A stretch of 64,000 bases of DNA. Origin: CAVORD01 sp963698535. Lineage in GTDB: Bacteria; Bacteroidota; Bacteroidia; Bacteroidales; VadinHA17. The first letter of the stretch is position 1; each line of letters starts with the position of its first letter. The translations under genes and the position numbers were made by a program. This document shows, piece by piece, positions 54,276 to 64,000 of this stretch. The notes beneath the pieces are model-generated. The model was not told where the DNA came from, searched no databases, and was given only the letters and a program-made list of their open reading frames with translations. Location of the stretch: contig CAVORD010000002.1 in assembly GCA_963698535.1 (NCBI GenBank), positions 124,001 through 188,000 on the forward strand, read 5' to 3'.

Positions 54276-55325
54276 ATGAATCGTTTCCCTATTATTATAG
54301 TATTGGCGGCCCTGCTCACAGGTTGTGGAAATCAGGACCAGGCATTGCAGTCTGATATTGAGATCCCGGTAACCGTGGAAGACATAAGGCTCAAGCCTAT
54401 AGAGGAGTTTATTAATTCTACCGGCACTGTTTACCCTAAAGGATCGGCTGACATTAAGGCTCAGATCTCGGCTAGGTATTATCTTGAGAAGAACCCCAGA
54501 ACAGGCAAATTATGGCAACTTGGCGACAAGGTTAAGGCCGGCGAATTGCTTGTTCGTCTTGAAGATGAGGAGTATGTTAACTCTATCAAGATCGATGCGC
54601 AGGAGTTAAATCTGGAACTCACCGAGAGCGAACTCAGTAAGCAGGAGTCGCTTTACGAAAAAGGTGGTGTTACTCAGAAGGATCTGAAAAACGCCGGTTA
54701 CAACGTCGTAAATGCCAGGTACAGTGTTGAAAATGCCAGACTTCAGCTGGCAAAAACTAAAGTAATTGCTCCGTTCGAAGGAGTTATTGTTGAGATGCCA
54801 TACTTTACTCAGGGTGTTAAGGTTGATAACAATGCACTGCTGGTAAAGATAATGGATTACCAGGAGATGTTTCTCGACATCAGGTTACCAGAGAAGTATA
54901 TCTCCTCTATCAAAAGCGGTCAGGAGGTCCGTATTACCAACTACACCCTGTCCGATGATACCCTCAAGGGAAAAATAAGTCAGATGTCCCCGGCCATTGA
55001 TACAGACACCCGGACCTTCCTGAGTCATATCTCAATAGATAATGGGAAATTCCTTCTTCGACCTGGAATGTTCGTCAGGTCAGATATTGTTACGGCACGT
55101 AAGGATTCTGCAATAGTGATCCCAAAAGATATTATCATCTCACGACAGAGAGGTAAAACAGTATTTGTTGTAGACAGGGGGATGGCTGTTGAGAGGGTTA
55201 TCGTAACCGGTTTGGAGAACAATAATGAGATGGAGGTAATTTCCGGACTAAGCAAGAATGAACGAATAGTTACCAGTGGATTCGAGACACTAAGTAACAG
55301 ATCGAAGGTTAAAATCATTAAGTAG
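54276..55325 (+). CDS. RND efflux periplasmic adaptor lipoprotein
   Basis: A 349-residue membrane-fusion protein with lipobox AALLTGC near residue 17. It shows the barrel-sandwich hybrid (IKAQISARYYLEKN and VIAPFEGVIVEMPYFTQGV), a helical hairpin (LTESELSKQESLYEKGGVTQ) and the beta-barrel and membrane-proximal domains (VRITNYTLSDDTLKGKISQM, RPGMFVRSDIV). It should join the TolC channel to one or both RND pumps. It starts 25 bases after tolC and ends 5 bases before the first pump. Confidence 0.92.
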   Translation: MNRFPIIIVLAALLTGCGNQDQALQSDIEIPVTVEDIRLKPIEEFINSTGTVYPKGSADIKAQISARYYLEKNPRTGKLWQLGDKVKAGELLVRLEDEEYVNSIKIDAQELNLELTESELSKQESLYEKGGVTQKDLKNAGYNVVNARYSVENARLQLAKTKVIAPFEGVIVEMPYFTQGVKVDNNALLVKIMDYQEMFLDIRLPEKYISSIKSGQEVRITNYTLSDDTLKGKISQMSPAIDTDTRTFLSHISIDNGKFLLRPGMFVRSDIVTARKDSAIVIPKDIIISRQRGKTVFVVDRGMAVERVIVTGLENNNEMEVISGLSKNERIVTSGFETLSNRSKVKIIK

Positions 55326-55330
55326 GTATC

Positions 55331-58300
55331 ATGACTAAGATCGTCCGTTTTGCCGTAACCTATCCCGTTACCATATTAATGCTTATGGCAGGAATAATCC
55401 TGCTTGGAGTAATTTCATTTGGTAAACTAGGAACGGATCTCTTCCCCGACCTCAATAATCCAAGGATTTATGTTGAGCTAAACGCCGGCGAAAGACCGCC
55501 GGAGGAGATTGAGAAGCTTTATATCGACCAGATAGAATCGCTGTCGATGCGACAGAAGGGGGTTGTTGATGTAACCTCAGTGTGTGAAACCGGTTCTGCA
55601 CGCATCACAGTGGAGTATCAGTGGGACAGAGATATGGATGAGGCCTTCCTTGACCTGCAGAAAGATCTCACATCCTTTAGCCAAAATTCTGATCTTCAGG
55701 AGTTTGCCATAACACAATATGATCCTAATTCAGATCCTGTAATGGTGGTGGCGCTAAGCCATGATAAGTTCACCAACCTCGATGAGATAAGAAGGATCGC
55801 ATCGGGATATATAAGGAATGAGCTGGTGAGGCTTGAGGGTATCGCCGATGTTAAACTGACAGGCGAAGAGGAGAGCGAGGTTGTGATAGAGACCAACCAC
55901 TACCTTCTTGAGTCATATGGACTTACTTCTGATGCCGTAGCTGCCCAGATAGCAAATTATAACAGAAATGTATCGGGAGGATCGATTGTAGACCTTGGAT
56001 TAAGGTATGTGGTTAAAGGTGTTAGCGTGATAAGTGAGGTTGAAGACCTGAACAATATAATTGTTGGCTTCAGACAATCAACCTCTGCATCAGGAGCGTC
56101 ATCCATTTCAGAACGGACACCGGTATTTCTCAGAGATATCGGTACCGTTGTTGTTACCAACAAGGAACCTGAAAATATTGTAACTCTTAATGGCAAGAGA
56201 TGTATTGGCCTCTCCATTTACAAGGAGCCAAGGTTTAATACAGTTAAGGCCGTAGAGGCACTTGATAAGGCCATCGCAGAGCTCTCCTCTGCCCTTCCCG
56301 ATTATGTCTTCACCAAAGTTGACGATCAGGGATCATATATCAGCGGAGCAATAAAAGAGGTATGGAATTCAGCTCTTCTGGGAATCCTACTGGCTGTTTT
56401 CGTGCTGTATATTTTCCTGAGACGGATAGGCAGTACAGTTGTTGTAAGTATCGCAATACCGATATCGATAATTGCAACCTTCAACCTGATGTATTTCAAT
56501 GATCTCACCATCAATATAATGACACTGGGAGGTCTTGCGCTCGGGGCAGGTATGCTCGTCGACAATGCAATTGTTGTTCTGGAAAACATCTTCAGAAACC
56601 ATGAATCAGGGCTGAGTCTGAAAGAGTCGGCTATCAAGGGAACTGCTGAGGTAGGAGGAGCAATAACAGCCTCCACCCTGACCACAATAGTAGTGTTCCT
56701 CCCTATTGTTTATCTGCAGGGAGCGACAGGAGAGATGTTCAAAGATCAGGCATGGACAGTTGCTTTCTCACTGCTATCATCACTTTTTGTAGCAATACTG
56801 GTGATCCCAATGCTTGTTACAGTCCTATTCAAGGATAAGAAGGGTGAGGTAAAAAAGAAGAGTTCTGTAACCATGTCCTGGTATAGTAACTGGCTTGCAT
56901 GGTTTGTGGATCATCGCGGATTGGTAATAATATTATCTGTGGTATTGCTTGCAGGGACAGTATTCCTGCTTCCACGGATAGGTACCGAGTTTATGCCACG
57001 ATCAGAATCTGCTGCCTTCAGCCTTGAGGTAAAGCTGCCGGAGGGTACAGAATTAAAAAGGACTTCTGCCACCCTTGAGAAAACGGGTGAAATGATCAAA
57101 GAGCTGCTAAAGGAGAAGGTGGATATGATCTACATTGAAGCTGGATCGACGGAGAGCTCTCTTACCAGTGCCTCATCGTCAGGTAAAAATGAAAACATAG
57201 GGACCATAAAGGTAATCCTCAATAAAGATCAGCTGAAAACATCTTCGGAAGCTATCCGGCTTGTGGAGAGCTACGTTGGTAATATCCAGGGAATAGATGT
57301 CACTTTTCAAAAGGATGAGAGTGCTGTTCAAACCACCCTCGGAACCAATGAGTCGCCTTTTGTTGTGGAACTGCGCGGGGATGATTTTGACGAGATGGGG
57401 CGTATACTCAACGAGATAAAAAATAAGCTGGAACCGCTGGGTACATTATATAATCTGGGAACCTCCCTTGAAGAGGGAACACCTGAGGTTGAGATAGTTA
57501 TCGACAGGCTTAAAACCAGTTCGTATAATGTTAACGTAAACAATATTATATCGCAGGTAACGGGATATCTGTCGGGCTCAGAGGCCGGAAGTTTCGAGAA
57601 GGGCGGTGAGATGAAGGATATTTCCATTAAGGTTGGAAATATGACTCTCCATCAGCTTGGAAATATTGCAATCAGCACAGGATCAGGATCAGTTCCTCTT
57701 AGCGAACTGGCAACAATAAGAACTGTAGTCTCGCCAGGCACGATCACAAGAAGGAACCAGAACCGGACGACCTATGTAAGGGCTATGATAGTTCCGGGTA
57801 AACCTTTCGATCAGATCGTTAAAGAGGCTGAAGAGGTACTTAAGGAGATACCTCTTCCCACCGATTATAAGATCGAGGTTACCGGAGAAGAGAAGATGAG
57901 AAGGGAATCGATGTCGAGCCTTACCTTCGCACTTATACTCTCTATTGTTCTTGTATATATGGTTCTTGCATCACAATTTGAGTCGCTTGTCCATCCGTTT
58001 GTAATACTCCTCACCATCCCTCTCGCAGGGATAGGATCGGTATGGACATTCTTCCTCCTAGGGAAGACCCTCAACATGATGGCATACATAGGGATAATAA
58101 TGCTTGCCGGGATAGCAGTGAACAACTCAATAATACTTGTCGACAGGATCAATCAGCTCAGGAGTGAAGGCCGACGGCGCAGGGATGCTATTATAGAAGC
58201 AGGACTGCAAAGAATAAGGCCCATTCTTATGACGAGTCTGACAACGATCCTTGCATTGCTGCCGCTGACCATTGGCTTTGGCGAGAGTGCGTCACTGCGT

Positions 58301-58444
58301 TCACCGATGGCCCTTGCAGTAATAGGAGGACTGATAACCTCCACCCTGCTCACACTGGTAGTAATCCCTTGTGTCTACTGGGTTCTCGACTCCCTCAAGG
58401 AGCTGATAATGGGGCAAAAGGATAGAGAAGCGGAGTTGAATTAA
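55331..58444 (+). CDS. RND multidrug-type efflux pump (HAE-1 family)
   Basis: A 1037-residue inner-membrane pump with the 12-TM, two-loop RND layout. It has an N-terminal helix (FAVTYPVTILMLMAGIILLG), TM4 with GGLALGAGMLVDNAIVVLEN carrying one Asp of the proton relay (the second position is Asn), and the TM10-12 block GIAVNNSIILVDRINQLR. Its length matches AcrB/MdtB. The substrate is unknown. A second RND gene follows at 17 bases, so the pumps may form a mixed trimer as MdtB/MdtC do, or work separately. Confidence 0.93.
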   Translation: MTKIVRFAVTYPVTILMLMAGIILLGVISFGKLGTDLFPDLNNPRIYVELNAGERPPEEIEKLYIDQIESLSMRQKGVVDVTSVCETGSARITVEYQWDRDMDEAFLDLQKDLTSFSQNSDLQEFAITQYDPNSDPVMVVALSHDKFTNLDEIRRIASGYIRNELVRLEGIADVKLTGEEESEVVIETNHYLLESYGLTSDAVAAQIANYNRNVSGGSIVDLGLRYVVKGVSVISEVEDLNNIIVGFRQSTSASGASSISERTPVFLRDIGTVVVTNKEPENIVTLNGKRCIGLSIYKEPRFNTVKAVEALDKAIAELSSALPDYVFTKVDDQGSYISGAIKEVWNSALLGILLAVFVLYIFLRRIGSTVVVSIAIPISIIATFNLMYFNDLTINIMTLGGLALGAGMLVDNAIVVLENIFRNHESGLSLKESAIKGTAEVGGAITASTLTTIVVFLPIVYLQGATGEMFKDQAWTVAFSLLSSLFVAILVIPMLVTVLFKDKKGEVKKKSSVTMSWYSNWLAWFVDHRGLVIILSVVLLAGTVFLLPRIGTEFMPRSESAAFSLEVKLPEGTELKRTSATLEKTGEMIKELLKEKVDMIYIEAGSTESSLTSASSSGKNENIGTIKVILNKDQLKTSSEAIRLVESYVGNIQGIDVTFQKDESAVQTTLGTNESPFVVELRGDDFDEMGRILNEIKNKLEPLGTLYNLGTSLEEGTPEVEIVIDRLKTSSYNVNVNNIISQVTGYLSGSEAGSFEKGGEMKDISIKVGNMTLHQLGNIAISTGSGSVPLSELATIRTVVSPGTITRRNQNRTTYVRAMIVPGKPFDQIVKEAEEVLKEIPLPTDYKIEVTGEEKMRRESMSSLTFALILSIVLVYMVLASQFESLVHPFVILLTIPLAGIGSVWTFFLLGKTLNMMAYIGIIMLAGIAVNNSIILVDRINQLRSEGRRRRDAIIEAGLQRIRPILMTSLTTILALLPLTIGFGESASLRSPMALAVIGGLITSTLLTLVVIPCVYWVLDSLKELIMGQKDREAELN

Positions 58445-58461
58445 CGAAGAGAACTAGCTGA

Positions 58462-61400
58462 ATGGACTTTATAATTAACAGAAAGACCCTTATCACCATG
58501 CTATTTGTGGGACTAACCCTTTTGGGTGTCGTCTCATACAATAAGCTGCCGGTGGAACTTTTCCCCAATGCCCAGCTGCCTACTCTCTTTGTAATGGTGA
58601 CCGCTCCCCTGGAGATGGACCCCAGTTACATTGAATCGCAGGCAATCGTACCTATGGAGGGTGCTATCGGTACGCTTGAGGGGATAGAAAAGCTGGAGTC
58701 TACAATTAGTCAGCGTTCGGGCACAATAATTATATATTACGAGCAGGGTGCCGACCTTAAGTATGCCAGCCTGAAACTACAGGAAAAGGTTAATCTTACA
58801 AAAGCCTCCCTGCCGGAAGGATTTATGGTCAATGTTGTTAAGGTTGACCTGGAATCAATATCCGGATCATTCATGCAACTACAGGTACGGGGCGAAGGCA
58901 GTGTCGACAGAATAAGGAACATTGCAGACCGTGAGATCAAACCTGAGATGGAGAATATCGACGGTATTGCCGGCGTGGAGGTGTTCGGTGGCAGGGAGAA
59001 CAGTATTGAGATAAGGCTTGACGAAGAGGCTTGCCGATCGTTTGGTATTACCATAGGACAGGTAAGAAATATTCTTTCTCAGGGTGGTGGTGAAAAAGTA
59101 TTCGCCGGCACCCTTACAGATGGCGGTCAAAAACTGTTTGTCAATATCAGATCTGAGTATAATGATGTTACCGATATAGGCAACCTGATAGTAAAACAAC
59201 AGGGGAAGATACTCCTTAAGGATGTAGCCGAAATCTTCTTCGGGGTAAAGGAGGAATCATCCTACAGCCGCGTAAACGGCATGGAGGCGGTAACCATTTC
59301 GCTCGTAAATGACAGTCAGGCTAACCTTATTGACCTCTCACACGAGGTAACAGACCTTGTAGAAAAGCTTAATAAAGTGCTGGCACAGGAGGGTGTGGAA
59401 GTGGTGATCCAATCGAACAGTGCTGAGGTAATGGAGAATAATATCAACCAGATAATAAATCTGGCTTTGATAGGCGGACTACTGGCAGTAATTATTCTCT
59501 GGTTCTTCCTCAGGAATATCAGGCTTGTATTCATTATCTCACTCTCCATCCCGATATCGGTTTATATCGCGTTTAATTTTTTCTATGCCTGGGACATATC
59601 CATCAACAGCCTAACGCTTGTTGGCATGGCTCTGGCCATCGGGATGCTGATAGACAATTCTGTTGTCGTACTTGAGAATATCTACCGGCTCGCCTCGCAG
59701 GGTATGAATCCCGATGATGCAGTCAAAAAGGGTACCAGGGAGGTCTGGCGATCAATTTTTGCTGCCACTCTTACCACAATAACGGTTTTTGTTCCATTCG
59801 TTTTCTCAAGTAATTTCCTTGTTAAGATGATTGGCAAGAACATTGGCGTATCGATAGTAAGTACACTTGCGGTATCACTTGTTGTTGCCCTCCTGTTTAT
59901 TCCAATGGCCACACATGCCATATTAAAAATGCGTGGTGGCCTTAAGCAGAGTGTATTTAAAAAGCTAACTATCCACAACAGGTTAATACAGGGCTACTAC
60001 CTTACCCTTAAGGCAAGCATGAGGAATCCTGCCGGCACAGTGATAGGCTCTCTCGTAGTCTTTTTTGCTGCATTGTTAATAAGCCTGGCGCTGAGTATCA
60101 GCTCAACTGAAGAGGTTGAGACATCAACATTCAGCTTGTCGGTAACAATGCCGGGAGGATCAACTCTCGAGAAAACAGACCTCGTTGTTGCTGAGATCGA
60201 GCAACGTCTGGAGGCTGTTTCGGAGAAGCAGGATATAATAAGCCGTATTCAAGAGGAGTCGGCCACTGTAACGGTGAATCTTCAAAAGGATTGGAAAAAA
60301 ATGAGTGAGCGATCACTCCCGGAAATTAAAAACGACATCAACGAAAAGGTAAAAGGAATAGCCGACGCTGAAATTACAATGGAGGAGACATCCTCGTCGG
60401 GAAGCTCCGGTGGTGGCGGATCGAGGTGGTGGATCAGGCGGGGTAAACCCCGGTTCATCATTTACCAGTATGCTTGGCATTGGTGCACAGAGAGAAAGCG
60501 TTGTACTGAAAGGTCAGGACTTTGAGTCTATGAGGAGTATCGCAGAAGATCTTAAACTCTATATCGAAGATCTCTCCACCATCATGAGTGTTAACCTGAA
60601 CATACAGAATAACAGACCAGAGGTGCATCTTCTGTTTGATATGGAGACCATTAACAGAAATGATCTTACCCTGGGCAATGTCACCTCTGCTCTCAGCTCC
60701 TTCGGAAGAGAGTATTCCTCCGGTTCAAAATTCATTCAGAAAGGTGAGGAGTACGATATTATGATAAAGTATGCCGACAAACCGGGCATGGAAAACATAC
60801 AGGTTGACAAAACTATCGACGACCTTAAGAAACTTGAGGTTACCGGCAGTTCAGGGAATATTCTTGAAATGGAAGAGCTGGCAAACATCGTTTTCGCCAG
60901 CGGTATGGGCAGCATATTCAGAGAGAACCAGGAAAAACGGATAACCGTAACTTATCGTTTCAACGATGAGATAAATAATTCCAAGGAACTTCTTGATGCG
61001 GCACGTATCGACATTGAGAATCTTGTTTCAAGCCTCTCTATTCCCCCGGGAATGGCAATCGAGGTTATACACGACGAGAATGAACTTGCTGATTTTTATG
61101 GCCTTATCGGGATTGCATTCCTTTTGATATTCATGATACTGGCAGCTGTGTTTGAATCACTGACAACACCCGTGGTTCTGATGTTTTCCATACCACTGGC
61201 CGGGCTCGGATCGCTTATAGCACTTATTCTTACGAACAACTCCCTGCTAAATGCAAATACCCTCACCGGTTTTCTTATACTTATTGGGGTTGTTGTAAAC
61301 AATGGTATAATCCTGATCGATTATGCCAATCAACTTCGCAAGGAGGGACACAGGATGTCACGAGCTCTTATGATGGCCGGAATCGCCAGGGTAAGACCAA

Positions 61401-61987
61401 TACTTATTACAGCCGGCACTACCATTGTTGCCCTTATGCCTCTGGCAATGGGACAGGCAGAGTATGTTTCGGCCATTGGAGCATCATTTGCAATAACAGT
61501 AATAGGCGGACTGACATTAAGTTCTCTGCTTACATTACTCTTTATACCTACATTCTACTCTGGCCTGGAAGGTGCAATCGACTGGCTACGTTCTCTTAAA
61601 TGGTATACCCTTATCATTCAGGGAGTCATACTGGCGATCATGATAGCTTCATCATTCCTTTTCCTGGAGAAATTCCTCTGGCAGCTGATATTAACTATCG
61701 TTTCTATCATTCTCGTCCCGGCAGCTTCGTGGTTCATTATGTATAGCTTAACCAAGGCTTCAGAGACTATCATAGAACCGGGCGTTCCAATAACAATAAA
61801 GCTACAGAGCCTTGTAAAGATATATGACAGACCAGGCCGCTTCATGAGGGAGTGGGAATCGGGAAAGAAGATAAGGGAAAGGCTGGGACTTGAAAAACAA
61901 TATCGACTCCTGGCGGGAGATGGATCAGCTGGTTTGGCAGTTGCCACTATTCAGTTTTCTAATCTATTTCACCTATTTCTTTCTTGA
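58462..61987 (+). CDS. Second RND efflux pump, broken by one extra base near 60421; probably continues into the ABC ATPase downstream
   Basis: The upstream frame gives the N-terminal half of an RND pump (NRKTLITMLFVGLTLLGVVS, TM4 GMALAIGMLIDNSVVVLENI) to a Gly/Ser-rich stretch, after which it turns to nonsense. The other frame continues from GGGSGGVNPGSSFTSMLGIG through the second half (TM10-12: GVVVNNGIILIDYANQLR). Removing one base in GGATCGAGG joins them. After TM12 come two extra TM segments and ITIKLQSLVKIYDRP, which looks like the first strand and A-loop of an ABC ATPase. The frame then decays after LGLEK and stops at 61987. A second one-base correction near 61893 would lead straight into the ABC ATPase. 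Confidence 0.85.
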
Positions 61988-63215
61988 AAAGAATTTCTGG
62001 ATCTTCCTCTTCTCCGTTGGAAGCTGGTTCGCCCTTATGGCTATCTGGTCACCTTTTGAGACTCTTTTAACCTCAGACAAAAGGAGTTCACGAATAGGCC
62101 CTCTGGCTGTGAAGGTCATTAAGCCGCTGATATTTTGGGTGGTACCGGTACTTAACCTGGTTATGTTCCAGCTTCAGTGGGCAAATATCCCAATGATAAT
62201 GATCGTAGCTGTTTTATGGTTAGGTTCTCTGGTAGTATACACAACAGGAAACTGGTTAAGCAAGAACAATATTGATATCTACAGGCTTGAAGGCAAGAGG
62301 AAAGGCATTCGCCGCCTCTTCTTCCGTTTCGTGCAGTCGATACCTGCTATCGGGAAGAAGAATAAGCCATTCAGAGCCCTGAACTCAGTCTCTCTGGAGA
62401 TAGAAACAGGTATGTTCGGGTTACTTGGTCCAAATGGAGCAGGTAAGACAACAATGATGCGGATAATCTGCGGAATACTTGAGCAAAGCTACGGCAAGAT
62501 ATGGGTTAATGGCCTGGACACACAAGAGAAAAGAGAAGAGCTTCAGGGGCTTATAGGATACCTGCCACAGGAGTTTGGAACTTATGAGAATATGTCGGCC
62601 CACGACTATCTCCATTACCAGGCAATGCTAAAAGGAATTACCGACAAATCGGTACGTGAGGAGAGAGTCAAATGGGTGCTTGAATCGGTAGGAATGGCCG
62701 ATCGTTCGGGAGATAAGATCGGCTCCTACTCAGGAGGTATGAAGCAAAGAATAGGTATAGCGCAGATTTTGCTTCACCTGCCAAGGATTCTGGTGGTCGA
62801 CGAACCTACCGCCGGACTCGATCCAAGGGAGAGAATAAGGTTCCGTAACCTGCTGGTAGAATTGAGCCAGGACAGGATTGTAATATTTTCCACTCACATT
62901 ATTGAAGATATTTCCAGCTCATGCCAGAAAGTGGCGGTCCTCAACAAGGGAGACCTTGTGTATCTTGGCAAGCCCATCGATATGGCAAGTGCTGCGGAGG
63001 GAGCCGTATGGCAGTTCGAGGTGCCGACAGCGCAATTCAGAAATGTCTCTGAAAACCATCTCGTGGTACATCATATGTCGGTAGGAAATATGGTGAAGGT
63101 GCGATGCATTTCAGGAGAGAAACCAGCACCTGATGCTGTAAATGTTACTCCGAACCTCGAGGATGCTTACTTATGGCTTTTAAGAAAGAAAAGAGAAAAA
63201 GATGCTAAGAAATAG
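61890..63215 (+). CDS. ABC ATPase with N-terminal membrane segments; probable C-terminal half of the RND-ABC fusion
   Basis: About 441 codons if read alone from TTG 61890, or 431 from ATG 61920. The first 140 residues hold about four TM segments (LPLFSFLIYFTYFFLEKNF, WIFLFSVGSWFALMAIW, PLIFWVVPVLNLVMF, MIVAVLWLGSLVVYTT). The ATPase follows: NSVSLEIETGMFG, Walker A GPNGAGKTT, Q-loop GYLPQEF, signature YSGGMKQR, Walker B ILVVDEPTAGLDPRERIRF and switch His FSTHIIEDISSSCQ. The usual first strand with the A-loop Tyr is not directly in front of NSVSLEI; a fitting one lies about 180 residues earlier, in the RND gene. Deleting one A from GAAAAACAA (61892-61900) joins both into about 1583 residues. 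The permease gene starts inside its last codons. Confidence 0.85.
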   Translation: MKNNIDSWREMDQLVWQLPLFSFLIYFTYFFLEKNFWIFLFSVGSWFALMAIWSPFETLLTSDKRSSRIGPLAVKVIKPLIFWVVPVLNLVMFQLQWANIPMIMIVAVLWLGSLVVYTTGNWLSKNNIDIYRLEGKRKGIRRLFFRFVQSIPAIGKKNKPFRALNSVSLEIETGMFGLLGPNGAGKTTMMRIICGILEQSYGKIWVNGLDTQEKREELQGLIGYLPQEFGTYENMSAHDYLHYQAMLKGITDKSVREERVKWVLESVGMADRSGDKIGSYSGGMKQRIGIAQILLHLPRILVVDEPTAGLDPRERIRFRNLLVELSQDRIVIFSTHIIEDISSSCQKVAVLNKGDLVYLGKPIDMASAAEGAVWQFEVPTAQFRNVSENHLVVHHMSVGNMVKVRCISGEKPAPDAVNVTPNLEDAYLWLLRKKREKDAKK

Positions 63216-63918
63216 ACTTTCAAATATGGCAAACCTGGCAGGCAGTATGGTCAAATATAACCTGCGAATAATCTTTGCCAATAGGTTCCTTTGGTTTCTG
63301 TTGGGAGCAGTTGCATTCTGGATGGGGTTGTCGGTCATATATGTCTTCAGTGAAGATATTTCCAGGATGGAAGACCTTTATGGTGTATTTCTCTTCTGTG
63401 GAATTTTACTTGTCTTCTACCCCACCGTTTTTGGGATCCAGAACGACCAGGATTCAAGAACGATAGAAATTCTGTTTGGGATTCCCAATTACAGGTATAA
63501 GGTATGGCTGGTAAGGATCATACTTATCTTTATCATCGCATTTGTCATCCTCATTGTTTTCACAACAATCTCATCCATGCTGATCGTAAAGTTCAGGCCA
63601 ATGCTAATGACTTCCCATGTTATGATCCCTGTTCTGATGCTTGGAATGATGTCGTTTATGCTTTCAACCTTTATCAGAAATGGTAATGGTACAGCTGTTA
63701 TTATGATAATCATTGGCATACTGTTTACAATGCTTGCCGATGCACTCGAAAAGAGCAAATGGAACTTCTTTCTCAACCCTTTCAGTCTGCCTTCAGATGT
63801 CAGTGAAAGAGCCTGGTCCTCTATTGTACTCAACAACAGGATAATCCTGGGAGTAATGACAGTTATATTTCTCATTACTGCATTATACAATCTGCAGAAG
63901 AGGGAGAAGTTTATGTAG
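63202..63918 (+). CDS. ABC-2 type permease
   Basis: A 238-residue membrane protein with about six TM segments (FANRFLWFLLGAVAFWMGLS, LFCGILLVFYPTVFGI, IILIFIIAFVILIVFTTISS, MLGMMSFMLSTFIRNG, TAVIMIIIGILFTMLADAL, ILGVMTVIFLITALYNL). The element DQDSRTIEILFGIPNYRYKV after TM2 is a typical ABC-2 coupling sequence. It overlaps the ATPase gene by 14 bases, so it is the natural permease partner of the RND-linked ATPase. ATG 63226 is a possible later start. The remaining 82 bases of the window hold no recognised gene. Confidence 0.88.
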   Translation: MLRNRLSNMANLAGSMVKYNLRIIFANRFLWFLLGAVAFWMGLSVIYVFSEDISRMEDLYGVFLFCGILLVFYPTVFGIQNDQDSRTIEILFGIPNYRYKVWLVRIILIFIIAFVILIVFTTISSMLIVKFRPMLMTSHVMIPVLMLGMMSFMLSTFIRNGNGTAVIMIIIGILFTMLADALEKSKWNFFLNPFSLPSDVSERAWSSIVLNNRIILGVMTVIFLITALYNLQKREKFM

Positions 63919-64000
63919 GACCGACTGAGGAGCTAATACTCCCTACCTTCCTTATTGTAAGGCAGTTTTATTTTGGCAATTAAAATATTTTCACTTACCT

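Noticed and set aside
1..64000. Prophage, integron, transposon or genomic island
   Set aside because: No integrase, transposase, phage structural gene, tRNA or attachment repeat was seen; gene content is mainly core metabolism and envelope functions.

Overview
The window looks like a chromosomal stretch from a member of the Bacteroidota, probably the Bacteroidia. The markers are a fused LpxC/FabZ gene, the order sigma-54 activator - lptE - TPR gene - secG - groES - groEL, proteins of the IPExxxVDY, GSCFA and HYC_CC types, a T9SS-like C-terminal domain, and several promoters with the Bacteroidota -7 box TAnnTTTG. I see no tRNA or rRNA gene, CRISPR array, prophage or insertion sequence. Most of the DNA is ordinary core genome; the accessory part is at the right-hand end.

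Layout: (1) 0-3.6 kb: two small proteins, then a sensor kinase/OmpR-type regulator pair. (2) 3.7-10.8 kb, minus strand: lepA, then the operon sigma-54 activator-lptE-TPR-secG followed by groES-groEL. (3) 10.9-18.1 kb: kdsB, a lone T9SS-like tail protein, a MerR-type regulator, then a minus-strand hydrolase, GSCFA protein, TonB-dependent receptor and DUF2271-like lipoprotein. (4) 18.3-21.1 kb: an ECF sigma factor, and a second ECF sigma factor with a membrane partner and a lipoprotein. (5) 21.1-27.7 kb: sufBCDSE, a DUF59 gene and queG. (6) 28.0-33.0 kb: envelope proteins and a class V aminotransferase-fold enzyme. (7) 33.2-40.7 kb: a Cus-type heavy-metal efflux operon. (8) 40.8-43.6 kb: YccF, a degenerate ThiL paralogue, a LytTR regulator and a gene-free stretch with LytTR-like sites and stacked hairpins. 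(9) 43.6-48.2 kb: HD hydrolase-lpxD-lpxC/fabZ-lpxA. (10) 48.4-63.9 kb: a co-directional export cluster, ABC ATPase - ABC permease/M1-like/golvesin-like protein - TolC - adaptor - RND pump - RND pump joined to an ABC ATPase - ABC-2 permease.

Two features dominate. First, eight reading frames, including groEL, lepA and sufS, are each broken by what reads as a single extra base. In all cases removing one base restores a full-length family member. This points to insertion errors in the sequence rather than gene decay. Second, the last of these breaks lies between an RND pump and an ABC ATPase. The first strand of the ATPase fold appears to lie before the break and the Walker A onwards after it, with a roughly 180-residue membrane insertion between. 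Corrected, this is one protein of about 1583 residues joining a proton-driven RND pump to an ATP-binding domain. With its neighbours it may be an undescribed hybrid RND/ABC exporter.

A third item is regulatory. Just downstream of the LytTR regulator gene lie three 9-bp repeats with 12- and 13-bp spacers, the geometry of LytTR sites. They are followed by a possible small structured RNA ending in a strong terminator.
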